A DNA stretch of 64,000 nt, from assembly GCF_009799805.1 (NCBI RefSeq), contig NZ_CP047050.1:2370001-2434000 (forward strand). The letters are read 5' to 3'. Shown piece after piece: positions 36,171-45,351 of the stretch. The stretch is from Myroides phaeus. GTDB taxonomy: Bacteria; Bacteroidota; Bacteroidia; Flavobacteriales; Flavobacteriaceae. The first letter of the stretch is position 1; each line of letters begins with the position of its first letter. Made by a program: the position numbers and the translations under genes. The notes below the pieces were generated by a model, which saw nothing but the letters and a program-made list of their open reading frames with translations, made no database searches and had not been told where the DNA came from.

Positions 36171-38609
36171 ATGAATACGTTAAAGAAATTTTTACCCCAT
36201 TTTTTAGTTGTTATAGGTTTTGCTATAGTAGCCTTATTATATTTTTCACCTGTCTTGTCAGGAAAGGTTATCCATCAGTCTGATATTGTACAATACACTG
36301 GTATGGCCAAAGAGCAAATAGACTATCGTTTACAATCAGGAGATGAACCTTATTGGACCAATAGTGCTTTTGGAGGAATGCCAACCTATCAATTGGGAGC
36401 AAAGTATCCGCATAACTACGTGAAAGCCTTAGATAGTGCTATTCGTTTTTTACCACGACCAGCGGATTATTTATTCGTTTACTTCATTGGATTCTATATC
36501 TTGTTAATTTCATTGGGAATGAAGCCATTAAGGTCTTTTATCGGAGCCTTAGCCTTTGGTTTTTCAACCTATTTGATTATTATATTAGGCGTTGGACACA
36601 ATGCGAAAGCGCACGCTATTGCTTATATGCCAATGGTTGTAGCTGGAGTGTTGTTAGTCTTTAGAAAGCATTATATCAAGGGAGGTATACTTACCTTAGT
36701 TGCCGCAGCATTAGAAATTAGTGCTAACCACTTCCAAATGACCTATTATTTATTATTACTATTAGTAGTGATAGGCGTTTATTACACAGTTGTTTACATT
36801 AAAAATAAAGAGTTTAAAGAATTAGGAACTGCTATAGGTATCTTCATTGTTGCAGGTATTTTAAGTATAGGAGCTAATGCAACTAACTTAATGGCAACAT
36901 CTGAATACACAAAGTTTAGTACTCGTAGTAATAGTGAGTTGTCTTTTCAAGCAGATGGCTCGCCAAAGACTTCTTCAAATGCAATGAGTTATGAGTATAT
37001 CACTGAATATAGTTATGGCTTATTTGAAAGCTTTAACTTACTTGTTCCTCGTTTAACAGGAGGAGCAAATAACGAGAAGTTAGATAGTAAATCAAATGTT
37101 TACTCTTATTTCGGTTCATTAGGAGCATCACATCAACAAGCAGCAGAAATGGCTGAACACTCGCCAACGTATTGGGGAGATCAACCAATTGTAGCTGCAC
37201 CAGCGTATATAGGAATCGTTGTTTTCTTCTTATTTGTGGTTGGAATGTTTGCTGAAAAGCGAAACGTTAAGTATGTTTTTGTTATCGGAGCAGTTCTATC
37301 ATTATTGCTTTCTTGGGGTAAAAACTTCCCATTATTAACAGACTTCTTCATAGACTTTGTGCCTTTATACAACAAGTTTAGAGCAGTATCGTCAATACAA
37401 GTAATCTTAGAATTGTGTATTCCTGCTTTAGCAATAATGGGCTTGTATGCTTATAGTAAAATTGAGAAAGAAGAGCAGATGGCTGTACTTAAGAAATCAG
37501 CTATCATTACAGTTTTACTTTTCGCTTTCTTATTTGTTATCAAAGGAACATTAAGTTTTATTGGATTAAACGATGATTACTATAGAAATGCTTACGGAGA
37601 GATAGGACCTGGTTATATCAAAGCATTAATAGACGATAGAAAATCTCTTTATACAGCAGACTTGATTAGAGCATTTATCTTAGTATTGTTTACGGCCGTT
37701 ACCTTATTCTTTACTGCAAAAGAAAAAATATCAGCGAAAATATCAGTGATTATTATTGGTGTTTTGATGGTAGGAGATTTGGTATTGGTTGACAGAAGAT
37801 ATGTAAATGATTCTAATTTCGTGTTAGCTACACAAATGACTAATCCGTTCCAAGCAACACAAGCAGATAAAGTTATTTTAAATGACCCGAGCCATTTCAG
37901 AGTTTATGAAGTAGCAGGTGGATTTAATAGTGCGCGTTCTTCATTCTTCCATAATTCTTTAGGAGGATACCACGCAGCTAAGCCACGTAGAATGCAAGAA
38001 TTAGCAGAGTACCAATTGAGCGGTAAGAACAATATGGAAGTTCTGAATATGATGAATGTTCGCTATGTGATTCAAAAAGATGAGCAAGGACAAGATATTC
38101 CAATGTTAAACGAAAATGCAAATGGTAATGCTTGGTTTGTTTCAACAATCAAAAAAGTAAGTACTGCTGATGATGAAATGAAGGCATTTGATCAATTAAA
38201 AACAAAAACAGAAGCTGTAGTAAATACTGCACAGTTTTCAAATATCAATTTAAAAGACAATTATACAGTTGATTCGGCTACTATTTCATTGCGTAGTTAT
38301 GCACCAAATAAAGTTGTCTATGACTATGTAAATGAGGAAGATGCTGTAGCTGTATTCTCAGAAATATACTATCCAAAAGGATGGGTTGCAAAGATTGATG
38401 GGGTAACAGAAACGCCAATTTTTGCGGCTGATTATGTATTAAGAGCAGTAGTGTTGCCAAAAGGGAAACACACTGTAGAGTTTACATTTGAACCAGAAGT
38501 AATTAAAAAAGGAGGAATGATTTCATTAATTTCATCATTCTTAATCCTGTTAGTTATTGTTGGGGGAGTTCTTTATGTAGTAAGAATGGAAAAAGAAAAA
38601 AGAGCGTAA
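36171..38609 (+). CDS. YfhO-family polytopic membrane protein (GT-C type)
   Basis: A large inner-membrane protein with 12 or more helices and a C-terminal soluble domain, resembling Bacillus YfhO and GT-C glycosyltransferases that use lipid-linked sugars. I start it at ATG 36171 (MNTLKKFLPHFLVV); the GTG at 36114 lies upstream of or within promoter-like sequence. Family marks: HQSDIVQYTGMAKEQ after the first helix (acidic catalytic-loop equivalent), GHNAKAHAIAYMPM, and the extracytoplasmic FREVYEVAGGFN-like segment (FRVYEVAGGFNSARS). 812 residues. A glycosyltransferase gene follows 9 bp later, suggesting joint surface glycan work. No substrate can be given. Confidence 0.85.
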   Translation: MNTLKKFLPHFLVVIGFAIVALLYFSPVLSGKVIHQSDIVQYTGMAKEQIDYRLQSGDEPYWTNSAFGGMPTYQLGAKYPHNYVKALDSAIRFLPRPADYLFVYFIGFYILLISLGMKPLRSFIGALAFGFSTYLIIILGVGHNAKAHAIAYMPMVVAGVLLVFRKHYIKGGILTLVAAALEISANHFQMTYYLLLLLVVIGVYYTVVYIKNKEFKELGTAIGIFIVAGILSIGANATNLMATSEYTKFSTRSNSELSFQADGSPKTSSNAMSYEYITEYSYGLFESFNLLVPRLTGGANNEKLDSKSNVYSYFGSLGASHQQAAEMAEHSPTYWGDQPIVAAPAYIGIVVFFLFVVGMFAEKRNVKYVFVIGAVLSLLLSWGKNFPLLTDFFIDFVPLYNKFRAVSSIQVILELCIPALAIMGLYAYSKIEKEEQMAVLKKSAIITVLLFAFLFVIKGTLSFIGLNDDYYRNAYGEIGPGYIKALIDDRKSLYTADLIRAFILVLFTAVTLFFTAKEKISAKISVIIIGVLMVGDLVLVDRRYVNDSNFVLATQMTNPFQATQADKVILNDPSHFRVYEVAGGFNSARSSFFHNSLGGYHAAKPRRMQELAEYQLSGKNNMEVLNMMNVRYVIQKDEQGQDIPMLNENANGNAWFVSTIKKVSTADDEMKAFDQLKTKTEAVVNTAQFSNINLKDNYTVDSATISLRSYAPNKVVYDYVNEEDAVAVFSEIYYPKGWVAKIDGVTETPIFAADYVLRAVVLPKGKHTVEFTFEPEVIKKGGMISLISSFLILLVIVGGVLYVVRMEKEKRA

Positions 38610-38618
38610 AACTGTGTT

Positions 38619-39914
38619 ATGACAGAGAAAAAGAAAGTTTTAATCATTAGTTATTATTGGCCACCAGCAGGAGGACCAGGCGTACAGCGTTGGTTAAAGT
38701 TTGTGAAATACCTTCCAGACTTTGCTATCGAGCCTATTTTATATATACCTGATAATGCTACTTATCCTTTAATGGATAATAATCTTATCAAAGAAGTTAA
38801 CCCTGACGTAACTATACTTAGAAATAAGATTAGTGAACCTTATAAGTTGGCTAAAGTCTTCTCGTCAAACAAGACGAGTTCTCTTAGTGCTGGTATGATT
38901 CCAAATCAAAAGAAGCAGACTTTTATAGACAAGTTGTTATTATGGGTCAGAGGTAATTGCTTTATTCCAGATGCACGTGTGAAATGGGTAAAACCCTCTG
39001 TAGTCTATCTTACAAAGTATTTACAGGATAATCCGGATGTGAAGACAATCATTACAACGGGACCTCCTCATAGTATGCACCTGATAGGTATGGCGTTGAA
39101 AGAGAAGTTAGGAGTTAATTGGATTGCTGACTTTAGGGATCCTTGGACAACCATTGGTTACCATAAGGAACTGAAGTTGACAGAAAAATCTAAGCAAGCT
39201 CATTTGAATTTAGAGAAGCAAGTCTTGAATAATGCTGATGAGATTATTGTAACAAGTAAGACTACTAAAAGTGAATTTGAAGAAAAGACGAATACTCCTA
39301 TAACAGTAATTACGAATGGATATGATATTACCAATGTCGGAAAGGTTGCTTTAGATGATAAGTTTACTTTAGCTCATATTGGTTCATTCCTTGCTAATAG
39401 AAACCCACGTGTTTTATGGAAGGCGATTAGTGAATTAAGAAAAGAAAATAAAGAGTTCAAAGCGCAGTTTCAATTAAAGTTAATAGGAAAGGTCAGCCAA
39501 GAAATCTTAGATACCATCAAGGAGTTTAAATTAGAGGGTTGTACGCTAAATATGGGGTATATAGATCACATAGACTCTTTAAAGCAAATGCGTGCATCTC
39601 AAGTACTGTTATTAGTTGAAATTGATTCAGATGATACTAAAGCAATTATTCCTGGAAAGTTATTTGAGTATATGGCTTCTGAACGACCAATATTAGGAAT
39701 AGGGCCAGAGGAATCTGATTTCTTTGAGATAATTCAACAAACCAATACAGGAAAAGTAGCTTTATATAGCGAAAAGGATAAGATAATGGATGTTCTGTCT
39801 GAGTATTTTGAATTGTATAAAAATAAGCAATTAAATGTACACGGAATGGGATTACAGTATTACAGTCGCAAGCGCTTAACAGAGAAATTGGTAAGTGTAA
39901 TTAAGAAGTATTAA
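38619..39914 (+). CDS. GT4-like family glycosyltransferase
   Basis: Predicted cytosolic, membrane-associated glycosyltransferase with GT-B fold, 431 residues. The N-terminal Rossmann strand and Gly-rich loop (LIISYYWPPAGGPGVQRW) are the GT4-like start. A second Rossmann domain starts near residue 235 (TLAHIGSFLANRNPRVL), and the nucleotide-sugar site reads AIIPGKLFEYMASERPILGIG with Glu in the PxKLFEY motif. It follows the YfhO-type gene by 9 bp and ends at a bidirectional terminator shared with uvrA. Donor and acceptor are unknown; surface polysaccharide or glycoprotein work is inferred from the neighbour. Confidence 0.87.
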   Translation: MTEKKKVLIISYYWPPAGGPGVQRWLKFVKYLPDFAIEPILYIPDNATYPLMDNNLIKEVNPDVTILRNKISEPYKLAKVFSSNKTSSLSAGMIPNQKKQTFIDKLLLWVRGNCFIPDARVKWVKPSVVYLTKYLQDNPDVKTIITTGPPHSMHLIGMALKEKLGVNWIADFRDPWTTIGYHKELKLTEKSKQAHLNLEKQVLNNADEIIVTSKTTKSEFEEKTNTPITVITNGYDITNVGKVALDDKFTLAHIGSFLANRNPRVLWKAISELRKENKEFKAQFQLKLIGKVSQEILDTIKEFKLEGCTLNMGYIDHIDSLKQMRASQVLLLVEIDSDDTKAIIPGKLFEYMASERPILGIGPEESDFFEIIQQTNTGKVALYSEKDKIMDVLSEYFELYKNKQLNVHGMGLQYYSRKRLTEKLVSVIKKY

Positions 39915-39930
39915 GATTACAGAAATATAA

Positions 39931-39966
39931 ACAAAAAAGGGTAACGCATCGCGTTACCCTTTTTTG
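39931..39966. terminator. Bidirectional terminator, glycosyltransferase / uvrA
   Basis: Perfect 15-bp stem (39933-39947 / 39951-39965) with GGGTAACGC core and 3-nt loop, A and T runs at both ends. Confidence 0.9.
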
Positions 39967-42777
39967 TTATAATTTATCTTTCAAGTATTTACCTGTAATA
40001 GATTTTTTGTTTTTACAAATCTCCTCAGGAGTTCCAAAAGCTACAAGTTCACCACCATTTTCACCGCCTTCAGGACCGATATCAATGATGTAATCAGCAC
40101 ATTTAATCAGGTCTAAATTGTGTTCAATCACAATAATAGAATGCCCTTTAGCAATCAATGCCTCAAATGATTTAAGCAATTTCTGAATATCGTGAAAATG
40201 AAGACCCGTAGTAGGTTCATCAAAAACAAATAATACCTTATCTCTTGTTGTACCCGCTAATAAGAAAGATGCCAACTTAATACGTTGAGCCTCTCCACCA
40301 GAAAGTGTTGAAGATGATTGTCCTAATTGTACGTAGCCTAAACCAACCTCGTGTAGAGGTCTTAATCGTTGTGCTATTTTCGTTTGATTATGCGTTTCAA
40401 AGAATTGTAAAGCATCATCAATTGTCATTGTTAGGATATCATCAATATTCTTCCCTTCAAAGTTTACTTCAAGTATTTCCTTTTTAAAACGTTTACCATG
40501 ACAAGTTTCACATTCTAAGTGAACATCAGCCATAAACTGCATTTCTACCGTTACAGTACCTTCCCCTTTACAAGTTTCACATCTTCCACCATCTACGTTA
40601 AAAGAGAAGTGTTTCGGTTGGTAATTGCGCAATTTAGACAACTGTTGTTTAGAATATAAATCTCTAATCTCATCATAGGCTTTGATGTACGTAACAGGAT
40701 TAGATCGTGAACTTCTACCAATAGGGTTTTGGTCCACATATTCAACAGCTTTAATATTAGCGAACTCACCACGCATTTCTGTAAATTGTCCTGGCTTATC
40801 ACTTAGTCCTCTCAACTTTTTTTGTAATGCTGGATATAGTATCTTTTTAACTAATGTACTCTTTCCTGATCCAGAAACTCCTGTGATTACAGTAAGACAA
40901 TCAAGAGGGAAAATAACATCTACATTTTTCAAGTTGTTTTCTCTCGCACCAACAATCTCGATGTAATTTTTATACTCGCGTCTTGACTTAGGCACTTCAA
41001 TCTTCATTTTACCACTTAGGTATTGTCCTGTCAAAGAATCTGACTTTAAAATATCTTCATAAGTACCCTGAGCTACAAGTTCTCCACCAAACGTACCAGC
41101 TTCTGGACCAATATCAATAATTTGGTCAGCCGATTTCATAATATCCTCATCGTGCTCAACGACAATCACTGTATTACCAAGTGCTTTTAAGTTATTAAGC
41201 ACATCAATAAGTTTTTCTGTGTCCTTAGGATGTAAACCAATACTTGGTTCGTCTAAGATATACATAGAACCCACTAAACTACTACCAAGAGAAGTAGCCA
41301 AGTTAATACGTTGTGACTCTCCACCAGATAAAGTAGAGGAGTTACGATTCAACGTAAGATAGTCTAAACCAACATTCGTTAAGAACTCCAAACGGTTGTT
41401 AATTTCAATTAGCAATCGATTAGCAACTTTAGCATCATATTTATTAAGTTCTAATTGATTAAAAAATGTTTTGATATGCTTAATTGGTAAATCAACCAAT
41501 TCAGATACTGTTTTACCACCAACTAAAACGTAGTTTGCCTCTTTTCTAAGTCTTTTACCTTTACAAGTAGGACATTTTGTTTTACCTCTATAACGAGAAA
41601 GTAAAACCCTGTTTTGTATTTTATAATTTTTTTCTTCCAGTTCCTCAAAGAAGCCATTTAAACCAGTAAAGAATTTATTACCCTCCCAAAGCAGCGCTTT
41701 TTGTTCTTCTGTAAGTTCAAAGATTGGTTTGTGAATAGGAAAGTCAAATTTATAAGCATTGTTGACTAACTGGTCTCTATACCAGCTCATAGATTCACCT
41801 CTCCAAGGGAAAACAGCATTCTCATAAACCGAAAGTCCTGTATTAGGAATTACTAATTCTTCATCAATTCCTATAATGCTACCATAACCATCACAAGAAG
41901 GGCAGGCTCCGTAAGGGTTGTTGAAGCTAAATAAATGTACATTTGGTTCTAAAAAGGTAATGCCATCTAATGTAAAGTTATTACTAAACTCTACTCTTGA
42001 GTTATCAGAAAGATCTTGTAAATAACAATAACCTTTACCTTCAAAGAAAGCATTCTCAATAGAATCTCCAAGACGATTATAAAACTCCTCTGTGTCATTT
42101 ACAACAATTCGGTCAACGATAAGCATAATATCCTTGATGTTCATTTTTGCAATAGCCTCTGCTGTATTTTCGTCTAAGAATGAATCCAAACGTGTTGTTT
42201 CATTTTTGTACAGAATTCTTGCATATCCTTGTTGTAATAAAATATGTAAGAGAATGTGCAATTCTCGATCCTCGTCTAATTGTATAGGAGCAAGTAATAA
42301 CCATTTAGATTTAAGTTCTAATCCTTTTATGTAATCCAAAACATCGCTTACCGTATCTTTTTTAACTTCTTTTCCTGAGATAGGAGAGAAGGTTTTTCCA
42401 ATACGAGCATAAAGAAGTTTAATGTAATCATAAATTTCAGTTGACGTACCAACGGTAGATCGGGCATTTGTAGTATTTACTTTTTGCTCAATAGCAATAG
42501 CAGGAGCAATACCCTTGATGTATTCAACTTTTGGTTTATCAATTCTACCAAGGAATTGACGTGCATAAGCAGACAAACTTTCCACATACCTTCTTTGACC
42601 CTCAGCATAAAGGGTATCAAAAGCTAAACTTGATTTTCCAGAACCAGATAAACCGGTAACAACAACAAAATTGTTTCGAGGAATAACAACGTCTATATTT
42701 TTAAGGTTGTGCAACTGAGCACCTTTAATAATAATATTCTTTTTGGGATCTATTTTAGAGAAATCTGTTTTTTTCAT
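39967..42777 (-). CDS. uvrA: Excinuclease ABC subunit A
   Basis: DNA-damage recognition ATPase of nucleotide excision repair. 936 residues, full length. Two ABC modules have Walker [21 protein letters not shown] and [11 protein letters not shown], and signature motifs LSGGESQRI and LSGGEAQRI. Zinc-binding Cys pairs [16 protein letters not shown] and the C-terminal [17 protein letters not shown] are intact. The start is ATG 42777 ([20 protein letters not shown]). A minus-strand -7 box lies 23 bp upstream. No LexA-type box was recognised. Confidence 0.98.
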   Translation of the reverse strand: MKKTDFSKIDPKKNIIIKGAQLHNLKNIDVVIPRNNFVVVTGLSGSGKSSLAFDTLYAEGQRRYVESLSAYARQFLGRIDKPKVEYIKGIAPAIAIEQKVNTTNARSTVGTSTEIYDYIKLLYARIGKTFSPISGKEVKKDTVSDVLDYIKGLELKSKWLLLAPIQLDEDRELHILLHILLQQGYARILYKNETTRLDSFLDENTAEAIAKMNIKDIMLIVDRIVVNDTEEFYNRLGDSIENAFFEGKGYCYLQDLSDNSRVEFSNNFTLDGITFLEPNVHLFSFNNPYGACPSCDGYGSIIGIDEELVIPNTGLSVYENAVFPWRGESMSWYRDQLVNNAYKFDFPIHKPIFELTEEQKALLWEGNKFFTGLNGFFEELEEKNYKIQNRVLLSRYRGKTKCPTCKGKRLRKEANYVLVGGKTVSELVDLPIKHIKTFFNQLELNKYDAKVANRLLIEINNRLEFLTNVGLDYLTLNRNSSTLSGGESQRINLATSLGSSLVGSMYILDEPSIGLHPKDTEKLIDVLNNLKALGNTVIVVEHDEDIMKSADQIIDIGPEAGTFGGELVAQGTYEDILKSDSLTGQYLSGKMKIEVPKSRREYKNYIEIVGARENNLKNVDVIFPLDCLTVITGVSGSGKSTLVKKILYPALQKKLRGLSDKPGQFTEMRGEFANIKAVEYVDQNPIGRSSRSNPVTYIKAYDEIRDLYSKQQLSKLRNYQPKHFSFNVDGGRCETCKGEGTVTVEMQFMADVHLECETCHGKRFKKEILEVNFEGKNIDDILTMTIDDALQFFETHNQTKIAQRLRPLHEVGLGYVQLGQSSSTLSGGEAQRIKLASFLLAGTTRDKVLFVFDEPTTGLHFHDIQKLLKSFEALIAKGHSIIVIEHNLDLIKCADYIIDIGPEGGENGGELVAFGTPEEICKNKKSITGKYLKDKL

Positions 42778-42799
42778 TTTGCCTACAAAGGATGAAAAA

Positions 42800-42807
42800 C
42801 AAAGGTA
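42800..42807 (-). promoter_or_regulatory. -7 box of uvrA
   Basis: TACCTTTG on the minus strand, matches TAnnTTTG. Confidence 0.5.
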
Positions 42808-43030
42808 ATGCTTTCTTTGTTTCTTTAAAACTAAGACTACTTTGTTTTTTATAAGTTGGTTTAAGAAAACACTATTATCATAAAAAAAAATAAGGAAGAA
42901 AGATAGCTATGTAAAAGCTGTTTTTCGTGGTAAGTGTGAAATAAGCTAATATTATGACGTATAAATTATCAACTTTTGATAATCAGTATAATAAAAAAAG
43001 TATAAAATTATTTTAACACAATATTTTGTC

Positions 43031-43038
43031 TATATTTG
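43031..43038 (+). promoter_or_regulatory. -7 box of ECF sigma factor gene
   Basis: TATATTTG, 85 bp before the start codon; -33 element weak. Confidence 0.5.
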
Positions 43039-43123
43039 TACCACAAAACTATCAAAAATAAAAAAGGCCTATACAACAAAAATACTTTATAAATATAATT
43101 ACAGCTATTTAAAGAATTTTGTT

Positions 43124-43711
43124 ATGGTATATGTAGATATGCCGGATGCTATGTTAGTAAAATACTATATAGCTGGGGGCGAAGATGCACTTGAAGTTTT
43201 GATAAAAAGACATCAGTCAAAAATCTATGGGTTTATATTCTCTAAATTACCCGATTCAGATTTGACGAATGATATATTCCAAGAAACTTTTATTAAAGTT
43301 ATAAACACACTAAAATCAGGACGATATAATGAAGAGGGTAAGTTTTTACCTTGGGTAATTCGTATTGCTCATAATTTGGTAATGGACCATTACCGAAAAG
43401 AAAAACGCCTGAATATTCAATATGATTCTGAGGACCTACCGCTATTTTCATTTTTAAAAGATGATTCTCAAACAATGGAAGGTTTGATGATTAAAGAGCA
43501 AGTTGAAGAAGATTTACGAATGTTAATTAAAGAACTGCCTGAAGATCAACGACAAGTTGTTATGATGCGTATGTATCAAGATTTAAGTTTTAAAGAGATT
43601 GCAGAGATTACTGATGTAAGTATTAATACAGCATTAGGAAGAATGCGTTATGCCTTGTTGAATTTAAGGAAGTTAATTGATGATAACCAAATCGTTTTGA
43701 CTGATATATAA
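43124..43711 (+). CDS. ECF-type RNA polymerase sigma factor
   Basis: Extracytoplasmic-function sigma factor, 195 residues. Region 2 covers about 20-90 (ALEVLIKRHQSKIYGFIFSKL, DIFQETFIKVI, FLPWVIRIAHNLVMDHYRKEKR, the -10 melting helix). Region 4 covers about 130-185 (ELPEDQRQVVMMRMYQDLSFKEIAEITDVSINTALGRMRYALLNLRK). No dedicated anti-sigma gene with a membrane helix follows; instead there is a 49-codon gene. A start at Met6 (43139) is possible. In flavobacteria such a sigma gene often sits near nth, as here, so it may be a housekeeping-like ECF factor. Confidence 0.92.
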   Translation: MVYVDMPDAMLVKYYIAGGEDALEVLIKRHQSKIYGFIFSKLPDSDLTNDIFQETFIKVINTLKSGRYNEEGKFLPWVIRIAHNLVMDHYRKEKRLNIQYDSEDLPLFSFLKDDSQTMEGLMIKEQVEEDLRMLIKELPEDQRQVVMMRMYQDLSFKEIAEITDVSINTALGRMRYALLNLRKLIDDNQIVLTDI

Positions 43712-43764
43712 TATTATTGTAAATTGTTCGTTATAATGGTACAAAACAACAAAACAGTCCATAT

Positions 43765-43914
43765 ATGAAGAACAACTACAATGCAAAACACCCTGAATTT
43801 TCTTTACCAAAAAAAGAAACAATCGAATTTCTTTTAAATTATTCAAAAAGACTATCTAACTTAGAGCTAAATGGTTTATTGAGTAAGAAATCGCTTAAAT
43901 TAAAAGAAAACTAA
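43765..43914 (+). CDS. Short conserved-looking protein (49 aa) downstream of ECF sigma
   Basis: The ATG at 43765 opens a 49-codon frame ending at TAA 43912-43914, 53 bp after the sigma gene and before its terminator. The product begins MKNNYNAKHPEFSLPKKE, followed by a helical TIEFLLNYSKRLSNLELNG and a Lys-rich end. I recall similar short proteins (PEFxLPxxETIxFxLNYSKxL) in the same position in other flavobacteria, which supports translation, but this is memory, not an alignment. No membrane helix, no known motif. A role as sigma partner is possible but unproven. Confidence 0.6.
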   Translation: MKNNYNAKHPEFSLPKKETIEFLLNYSKRLSNLELNGLLSKKSLKLKEN

Positions 43915-43915
43915 A

Positions 43916-43953
43916 AATAAAAAAGCACGTAAAATTATTTACGTGCTTTTTTC
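43916..43953. terminator. Bidirectional terminator, sigma operon / nth
   Basis: Stem AGCACGTAAA / TTTACGTGCT (43924-43933 / 43937-43946) with A and T runs; it overlaps the last codons of nth. Confidence 0.85.
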
Positions 43954-44603
43954 TTATAGTACTCATTGATAACGGTTTTTCTACCGATAACACTCGTTAT
44001 AATATCTATTTCTAAATTCCATCCTCGAGCAGGAGAATATTGTCTTCCATACCACACTAACTGTAAATGTAGTTTATTCCATCTGTCTTTAGGAAACAAT
44101 CTTTTAGCATCTTTTTCAGTTTGCTCAACACTTTTTCCATTTGTAAAATTCCAACGATACATCAAGCGGTGTATATGTGTATCAACAGGAAATGCAGGTA
44201 TTCCGAAGGCTTGAGAAATTACAACACTTGCTGTTTTATGACCAACAGCGGGCATTTCTTTCAATGCTTCCAAATCAGCAGGAACTTCACCATTATATTT
44301 TTCTATCAGGATTTGAGAAAGTCCGTAAATCCCTTTTGATTTCATTGGCGATAATCCACAAGGTCTAATGATGTCTTGAATCTCTTCAACTGTCATTTTA
44401 ACCATATCATACGGATTATCAGCTTTAGCAAATAGAATAGGTGTGATTTTATTTACACGTTCATCTGTACATTGTGCAGAAAGCAATACTGCTATAAGTA
44501 AGGTATATGGATCTTTATGGTCTAATGGTACTGGTATTTCTGGATATATTGCGTCTAATGTATCAAGAACAAACTGAACTTTTTCACTTTTCGTCATTGT
44601 CAT
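43935..44603 (-). CDS. nth: Endonuclease III (HhH-GPD) lacking the 4Fe-4S ligands
   Basis: DNA glycosylase/AP lyase for oxidised pyrimidines. 222 residues. The helix-hairpin-helix MPAVGHKTASVV contains the catalytic Lys123, and the catalytic Asp141 lies in FPVDTHIHR. In the usual enzyme the C-terminus carries Cys-x6-Cys-x2-Cys-x5-Cys for a 4Fe-4S cluster. Here the segment after YGRQYSPARGW has no cysteine, and the whole protein has only Cys45 and Cys82. The protein is otherwise intact, so this looks like a cluster-less lineage variant and not damage. It overlaps a shared terminator. Confidence 0.93.
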   Translation of the reverse strand: MTMTKSEKVQFVLDTLDAIYPEIPVPLDHKDPYTLLIAVLLSAQCTDERVNKITPILFAKADNPYDMVKMTVEEIQDIIRPCGLSPMKSKGIYGLSQILIEKYNGEVPADLEALKEMPAVGHKTASVVISQAFGIPAFPVDTHIHRLMYRWNFTNGKSVEQTEKDAKRLFPKDRWNKLHLQLVWYGRQYSPARGWNLEIDIITSVIGRKTVINEYYKKKARK

Positions 44604-44957
44604 TTTCTTTTATAAATGCGAATATACTTAAAAAAGAAGGTTTTGTTAAGGCATTGCTATAAATGTTATTGATGCCTATATAATCAAATAAGTAAGTTTC
44701 ATTTTTGAACAAGAAAGTAGGGAAATCAGCAAAGAAATGGGCGGTTTTTTTCTCACATAAGAAGATCCTTTATAAGTATCCGAGTATATAATTAGCTCGT
44801 TTTAAGTGAAAAAATAGGTAAAAAATGGATTTTTTAAATAGGTTTTTAGTCAAAAAAGGAGGAAAGTGAGCTGTTTTTTAGCTAAAAAAGGCTTGTTTTG
44901 ACAGGTTTTCTATCATTTTAAAATCGTATAAAATTAAGTGGTTTTTAATGTAAGCAT

Positions 44958-44999
44958 TTGTTTATCAGTTGTTTATCAGTTGTTTATTTGTTGTTTTTA
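44958..44999 (+). repeat. 11-bp tandem repeat
   Basis: TTGTTTATCAG twice in a row, then TTGTTTATTTG and a partial TTGTTTTTA, period 11 bp (about one helical turn). Confidence 0.7.
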
Positions 45000-45032
45000 A
45001 AGTATTTTATTTTAGTCTCATAAGTAGATTCT

Positions 45033-45120
45033 CCGACAATAGTGGGACAATCCTTGGAGAATACTGGGCTAAGGGGTATTTTGTCGGACAATTGTCAGAG
45101 GAGTGTCGGATAATTGTCAA
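45033..45120. repeat. Repeats of TGTCGGAYAATTGTCA
   Basis: TGTCGGACAATTGTCAG (45082-45098) and TGTCGGATAATTGTCAA (45104-45120) repeat with period 22 bp. The first contains the 10-bp palindrome GACAATTGTC. An inverted copy of the left half, CCGACAAT, is at 45033-45040, followed by GGGACAATCC. Confidence 0.65.
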
Positions 45121-45351
45121 ATAAGCTTAGTTATAGTATATTATAAAACAAGGCTTGAAGATTAATATCGAGTATTTATAGACGAGGCGTAAAGTAAAAA
45201 GCTTCGTTAGTGGTCTATTGCATTTAGTTAAGGAGTATTTAATTTTGTAGCTGTTCAAGGAGATAGACTTTTAAAATTTCCCTTAAACTTGTTAAAGTGT
45301 AGTATTATTCTGTGAATAACTAATATATTTATCCTTAGAAAAATTAGTACA

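Larger units (their letters stand above)
42778..43123. other. Divergent intergenic region, uvrA / ECF sigma factor
   Basis: 346 bp, very AT-rich, with no ORF. Contains the uvrA -7 box near its left end and the ECF-gene -7 box at 43031-43038, leaving an 80-nt leader for the sigma gene. Nothing else recognised. Confidence 0.6.
44604..45351. other. Long noncoding region with tandem and palindromic repeats
   Basis: 748 bp with no convincing gene. It holds an 11-bp tandem repeat (44958-44999), a cluster of ACAAT/ATTGT-type repeats centred on the palindrome GACAATTGTC (45033-45120), and the promoter region of the beta-lactamase-fold gene. GC-richer around 45020-45120. Confidence 0.55.

Noticed and set aside
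44958..44999. CRISPR array
   Set aside because: Units are 11 bp with no spacers; this is a plain tandem repeat. No cas genes in the window.
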